Position numbers and translations under genes: made by a program. The notes beneath the pieces were generated by a model, which worked only from the letters and a program-made list of their open reading frames with translations, did no database searches and was not told where the DNA came from. Shown here piece after piece: positions 8,501 through 11,672 of a stretch of 11,672 nt of DNA; the first letter of the stretch is position 1; every line of letters begins with the position of its first letter. This DNA is from Acephala macrosclerotiorum (Eukaryota; Ascomycota; Leotiomycetes; Helotiales; Mollisiaceae), in NCBI GenBank assembly GCA_014904845.1, contig MU119955.1, positions 1 through 11,672 on the forward strand, read 5' to 3'.

Positions 8501-11190
8501 CAGCGGTCTCGCGGTTAGGATTTTCTATGGGAAATATTTTCTCGTTTTGTAAATAATTGATCGCTTGAAAAGCCGAAGTCGTGCGAGTTTCGATAGTTTC
8601 AAAGTCCCTCCTTGGCTGCGATTCAATAACCACAATAACAAATCGTAAAAGAGTAATTGAATTTCAGTTTTAAGTATTTGTAGACTTTCCAAGTCAATGC
8701 GCTTATCGTTCTGTAAATAATTGATCGTTTTGCATTTCAAAATCCCGACGAAATTGAAGTTTCCTTCTACGCCCACTCAGCCATCTCGTATTTCTCAACA
8801 ACCACTATACTAACTTGAATTCTTGAGCCTGCCCCTGATATCTGGTCATCATGGCACCTCCAAATCAAATGGGCTAACGATTCAATAAATAATTGCGGCC
8901 TCTAAAAATCGGGAAGTGGTTTTGACCGGTTCGCATCAAAGCCCCTCCCTCCTCAAAGATCCACAACCACTATAGATTCTTAGGTTCGAAGACCTGGGAT
9001 CGACGCCCAGATATCATGAGATCCTCAGGGTAAATGCGCTTGCCAATTGATAAATAATTGCGCGCTGGAAAAATCGTGAAAAGTAAATCACGAGACGTTT
9101 CAATATAACGACACGCTTACCTCCTTAGATCTCAACGACCACAATTCAGAATCACTTTCCAAGGGGTGCAAAATGTAGCAGGATACTTGTAGACTCTCCA
9201 GTCAATCGTATTTGATATTCTACAAATATTTGCGCGTTGTAAAAATCGAGATCTGAAGTTGACCTCTGACCGCGAAGCACCTCCTCACCTGGATCACCAC
9301 AACCATTATGCAGATCCAACTCCTGGCTGCTGCCCCGTGTACCTGCTACATATGCGAAACTCGAATCAAAAGCACTTGCCATTCCACAAATAATTGCGCG
9401 TTGTAAAAATCAAGAACTAGAAATGCTCTTTTGCCCCGCTACCAACCGCTCTCCCAGAATCATAACCACTATATAGATCTAGTACCTGATGACTTCTCTT
9501 TGTAACTAGATATCAAGAGATTCTCCAGGCGAATTAACTTGTTATTTCATAAATAACTGCGCGTTCTAAAAATCGAATTATTTCGAACCCCGCGATGGCG
9601 AACTACCCCCTCCTCCAAATCACAACAACCATTATACAGAGCCAATACCTGATGGGTACTACTTGTATATAGACCCAAACAGACTCTCCAGCCAAGCTGG
9701 CTTGTAATTCTAGAAATATTTGCGGGCTATAAAAATCGAGAACGGGAAATGCGCTCAATCTCGCAATGGCCAACCACCCACTCCCGAAGATTACAATAAC
9801 CATTATGCAGAATCGGTAAATAATAGCTGGCGTTTGCTTTTAGATTTGAAGAGACCCTCCAGTCGAATGGGCTTGAAATTCCATAAATATTTGCGCGCTC
9901 TAAAAATCGAAAACCGAACACGGTCGCAAATACAATACCCACTACCCACTTCAGTAGAACACAAAAACCACTAAATAGACTCAAGATCTATCAGCTGCCC
10001 CTCGTACCTATATCCTATGGGACACTCAAACTTAAAGGGCTTGTCGTTCCATAAATAATTGCGCGCTCTAAAAATCGAAACCCGAAATCTCCCGATCATA
10101 TCAGAGCGCCCCCCTCTTCATATCTCCACAATAACATTGCAGAAACACACCAACGCGATCAATATTGATAGCTTTAGTCTATTGGACATTCAAGATCAAT
10201 TTTTTACGCTATCGTAACGTTTGCATTGACGGAAATGAGGTCAAACGTTGTCGCGGGGCAGATTTCGACCACCTACCTCCTCATAGCTTCACAATAAACA
10301 CATAGAAAGGCTCCAAATTATCAGGATCCGTCATTCGGGTTTACCAGACCCTCAATCAATATCAATATCGCGGTTACGAACGTTGCAAAGGCAGAAATGA
10401 GGTTGGGGGCTCGAACGTGTAGCACCTCCACCTTTGTATCTTTACAACGAAGGTGCACAGATATTCGCAGTGATCAGGATCCATCCCTTAGATCTACTAG
10501 ACCCTCAAGGAACATCAATCTTACCATTGCTACCCTTACATGGACGGAAATGAGATTGGTAGCTGAATCACGGAGCACCTCCCTCCTCGTATCTTCACAA
10601 CCACGATGCACAGACACTTCTAATAACCAGGACTCACTATTGAGATCTACTAGACCCTCAAAGAACACCAAGCTCGTCGCTGGTACGTCCGAAGAAACGG
10701 GAATGAGGTTGAACACTTGTCGGCGAGCACTTACGACACCGCACCTTGAAACACAGAATGCGAGAATACTTCCAGCAATCAGAATCAATGATTTGGGCAT
10801 TCCAGACCCCCAAAAAGATCTACACACGTAGATAGCAGCCCAGTAGGAACGGGAATGGGGCTGGGGAGTGCGTCGCTGAGCACCTCCCAATATCTTAAAC
10901 CACGGGATGCAGGGACACTCCCGATGATGAGGATCAATCATTTGGACGTACTAGACCCTCAAAGTCAAGCAACCTCGTAGATGGCATTACTGAAAGAACG
11001 GGAATTGATGTTGAAGTCCTCCAAGCATCGTCTACCTCGCTATTTTCCAACACCCACGGCTGCAGGACACTTCCTGAACGTTGTAATCCATTATCAAACA
11101 CACTATGACCTTCAGGATCAAATATGACTTCTACCTTCACGCGTTTGGCAGTGAGAATATGGTGTTGACTGGCATGTCTTCGAACAATCA
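8500..11190. repeat. Degenerate subtelomeric tandem array, about 16 units of about 150-170 bp
   Basis: Three motifs recur in fixed order: an AGACYCTCMA-type anchor, a core, and CACAACCACTAT or a variant. Anchor starts are near 8682, 8853, 9019, 9191, 9354, 9517, 9681, 9852, 10020, 10184, 10346, 10499, 10652, 10804, 10952 and 11105. Spacing is 162-172 bases up to 10346 and 148-153 bases after it. In the outer units the core is AAATAWTTGCGCG followed by TAAAAATCG; in the inner units it is replaced by a GGAAATGAGRTTG-like block. Units are strongly diverged, so the array is old. Runs of open frame on both strands at 10397-11191 are by-products of the 153-base period (51 codons), repeating for example FEGLVDL on the minus strand. 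I know no named satellite that matches. Confidence 0.85.
8551..10080. repeat. AT-rich core element repeated in outer array units
   Basis: The most conserved part of the outer units is AAATAATTG or AAATATTTG, usually followed by CGCG and then TAAAAATCG. Copies start at about 8551, 8715, 8887, 9052, 9224, 9388, 9551, 9714, 9885 and 10053. The two oldest-looking copies (8551, 8715) have ATCG in place of CGCG. The core is much better kept than the rest of the unit. Confidence 0.8.
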
Positions 11191-11577
11191 CTCCAGATCA
11201 TCAGCGAACTTGGGGCTAACGAGAAACATCAAAGGAACTCAAAAGACCTCGGAAAACTCAGGGCGTCATTGAAAAATTTCAAAGGTGTCCTAGTTGAAAA
11301 TGATTCGATCTGCATCGATGCTCACAGAGAAATTCATTCCCATGAACCCTGCAACGTTACTTTGGTTTCTAGCACTTCAAAAGTCGACGCGACCGAGGGA
11401 AATTGAGATTTCATGGTTACTGCAAGACAGAAAGTTGATTGATAAATGTGTTGCTGTTCTGCTCGATCAAGTTGAGGCAAACTTTTGAGATGGGACATTT
11501 AAACAATCACTTCGCAATTCCTCTACAACCACCATCTGCAGTCTTTCCAAAATAGATGAGATGGAGGGGAATTAATA
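11191..11577. other. Unique sequence inward of the array
   Basis: No repeat anchors are seen here and composition is ordinary. Two overlapping plus-strand frames are open: 11155-11403 (83 codons, no ATG) and an ATG-started frame at 11300-11488. Neither matches a family I recognise. The segment may be the decayed edge of a gene or simply spacer. Confidence 0.4.
11300..11488 (+). CDS. Small hypothetical ORF, doubtful
   Basis: ATG at 11300 to TGA at 11486-11488 would give 62 residues, beginning MIRSASMLTEKFIP and containing a short hydrophobic stretch (ATLLWFLAL) and a Lys/Glu-rich second half. I recognise no domain. It overlaps another open frame on the same strand (11155-11403), there is no neighbouring gene to support it, and length alone does not exclude chance. 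It could also be an exon fragment of a gene broken by the array. Confidence 0.15.
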   Translation: MIRSASMLTEKFIPMNPATLLWFLALQKSTRPREIEISWLLQDRKLIDKCVAVLLDQVEANF

Positions 11578-11579
11578 TA

Positions 11580-11672
11580 CAGTCAAACCTCGCCATAAGG
11601 ATCATGTGACATAAGAATACCCCACCAATAAGAATGATTTGTTCGGTCCCACCGATTTTTGAGTGAAAATTA
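11580..11672. mobile_element. Probable terminal inverted repeat of a pogo/Fot-like DNA transposon, element runs off the window
   Basis: After a TA dinucleotide (11578-11579) the sequence begins CAGTCAAACCTCGCCATAAG, which resembles the ends of Tc1/mariner-superfamily elements of the pogo/Fot group. Those insert at TA and commonly begin CAGT with a CCTCG(Y)TATAA-type stretch. Short subrepeats ATAAGGAT/ATAAGAAT follow (from about 11596, 11612 and 11630), also usual in such ends. The opposite end and any transposase lie outside the window, so this rests on the end motif alone. Confidence 0.45.

Noticed and set aside
8412..9984. Several 66-85-residue ORFs within the tandem array
   Set aside because: They repeat the array core in translation (LDFY..QIF and similar), overlap on both strands, and lie where the 162-172-base period is mostly not a multiple of three.
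8500..11190. CRISPR array
   Set aside because: Units are 150-170 bp, diverged throughout, and have no short identical repeats separated by unique spacers; the context is a eukaryotic telomere.
1..11672. tRNA or rRNA genes
   Set aside because: I saw no cloverleaf with A/B boxes and no conserved rRNA segment; a systematic covariance search was not possible.

Overview
The window starts with 13 tandem TAACCC units, so it is the physical left end of a chromosome. TTAGGG-type telomeres, strong RIP-like mutation (CpA/TpG lost, TpA gained) and relics of telomere-linked RecQ helicase (TLH) genes all point to a filamentous ascomycete. I see no intact protein gene with confidence; most of the DNA is decayed subtelomeric sequence.

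Layout from the tip inward. (1) 1-79, telomere. (2) 80-1891, minus strand, relic A: N-terminal part of an OrsD/TLH-type C2H2 protein, lightly mutated (five in-frame stops, no frameshift seen), with the rest of the gene replaced by the telomere. (3) 1892-2344, spacer with a 19-bp palindrome. (4) 2345-6721, minus strand, relic B: an essentially full-length TLH gene. Two N-terminal zinc fingers, a long middle region, all RecQ/SF2 helicase motifs and a C-terminal tail follow each other in one reading frame, but with about 40 stops and with catalytic motifs eroded by C-to-T/G-to-A changes. (5) 6722-6905, a short island of higher GC. (6) about 6905-8230, minus strand, relic C: another OrsD-type N-terminus like A, so AT-rich that it is barely readable. 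(7) about 8500-11190, a degenerate tandem array of about 16 units whose length shifts from about 162-172 bp near the telomere to about 148-153 bp further in. (8) 11191-11577, unique sequence with weak ORFs. (9) 11580-11672, what looks like the terminal inverted repeat of a pogo/Fot-like DNA transposon running off the window.

The three relics lie head to tail and all point toward the telomere. They differ sharply in mutation load (A light, B heavy, C extreme). This suggests successive layers of related genes, inactivated at different times or intensities, with the outermost one broken by chromosome-end loss and healing. Family assignments come from recognising conserved sequence patterns by eye; no database search was possible.
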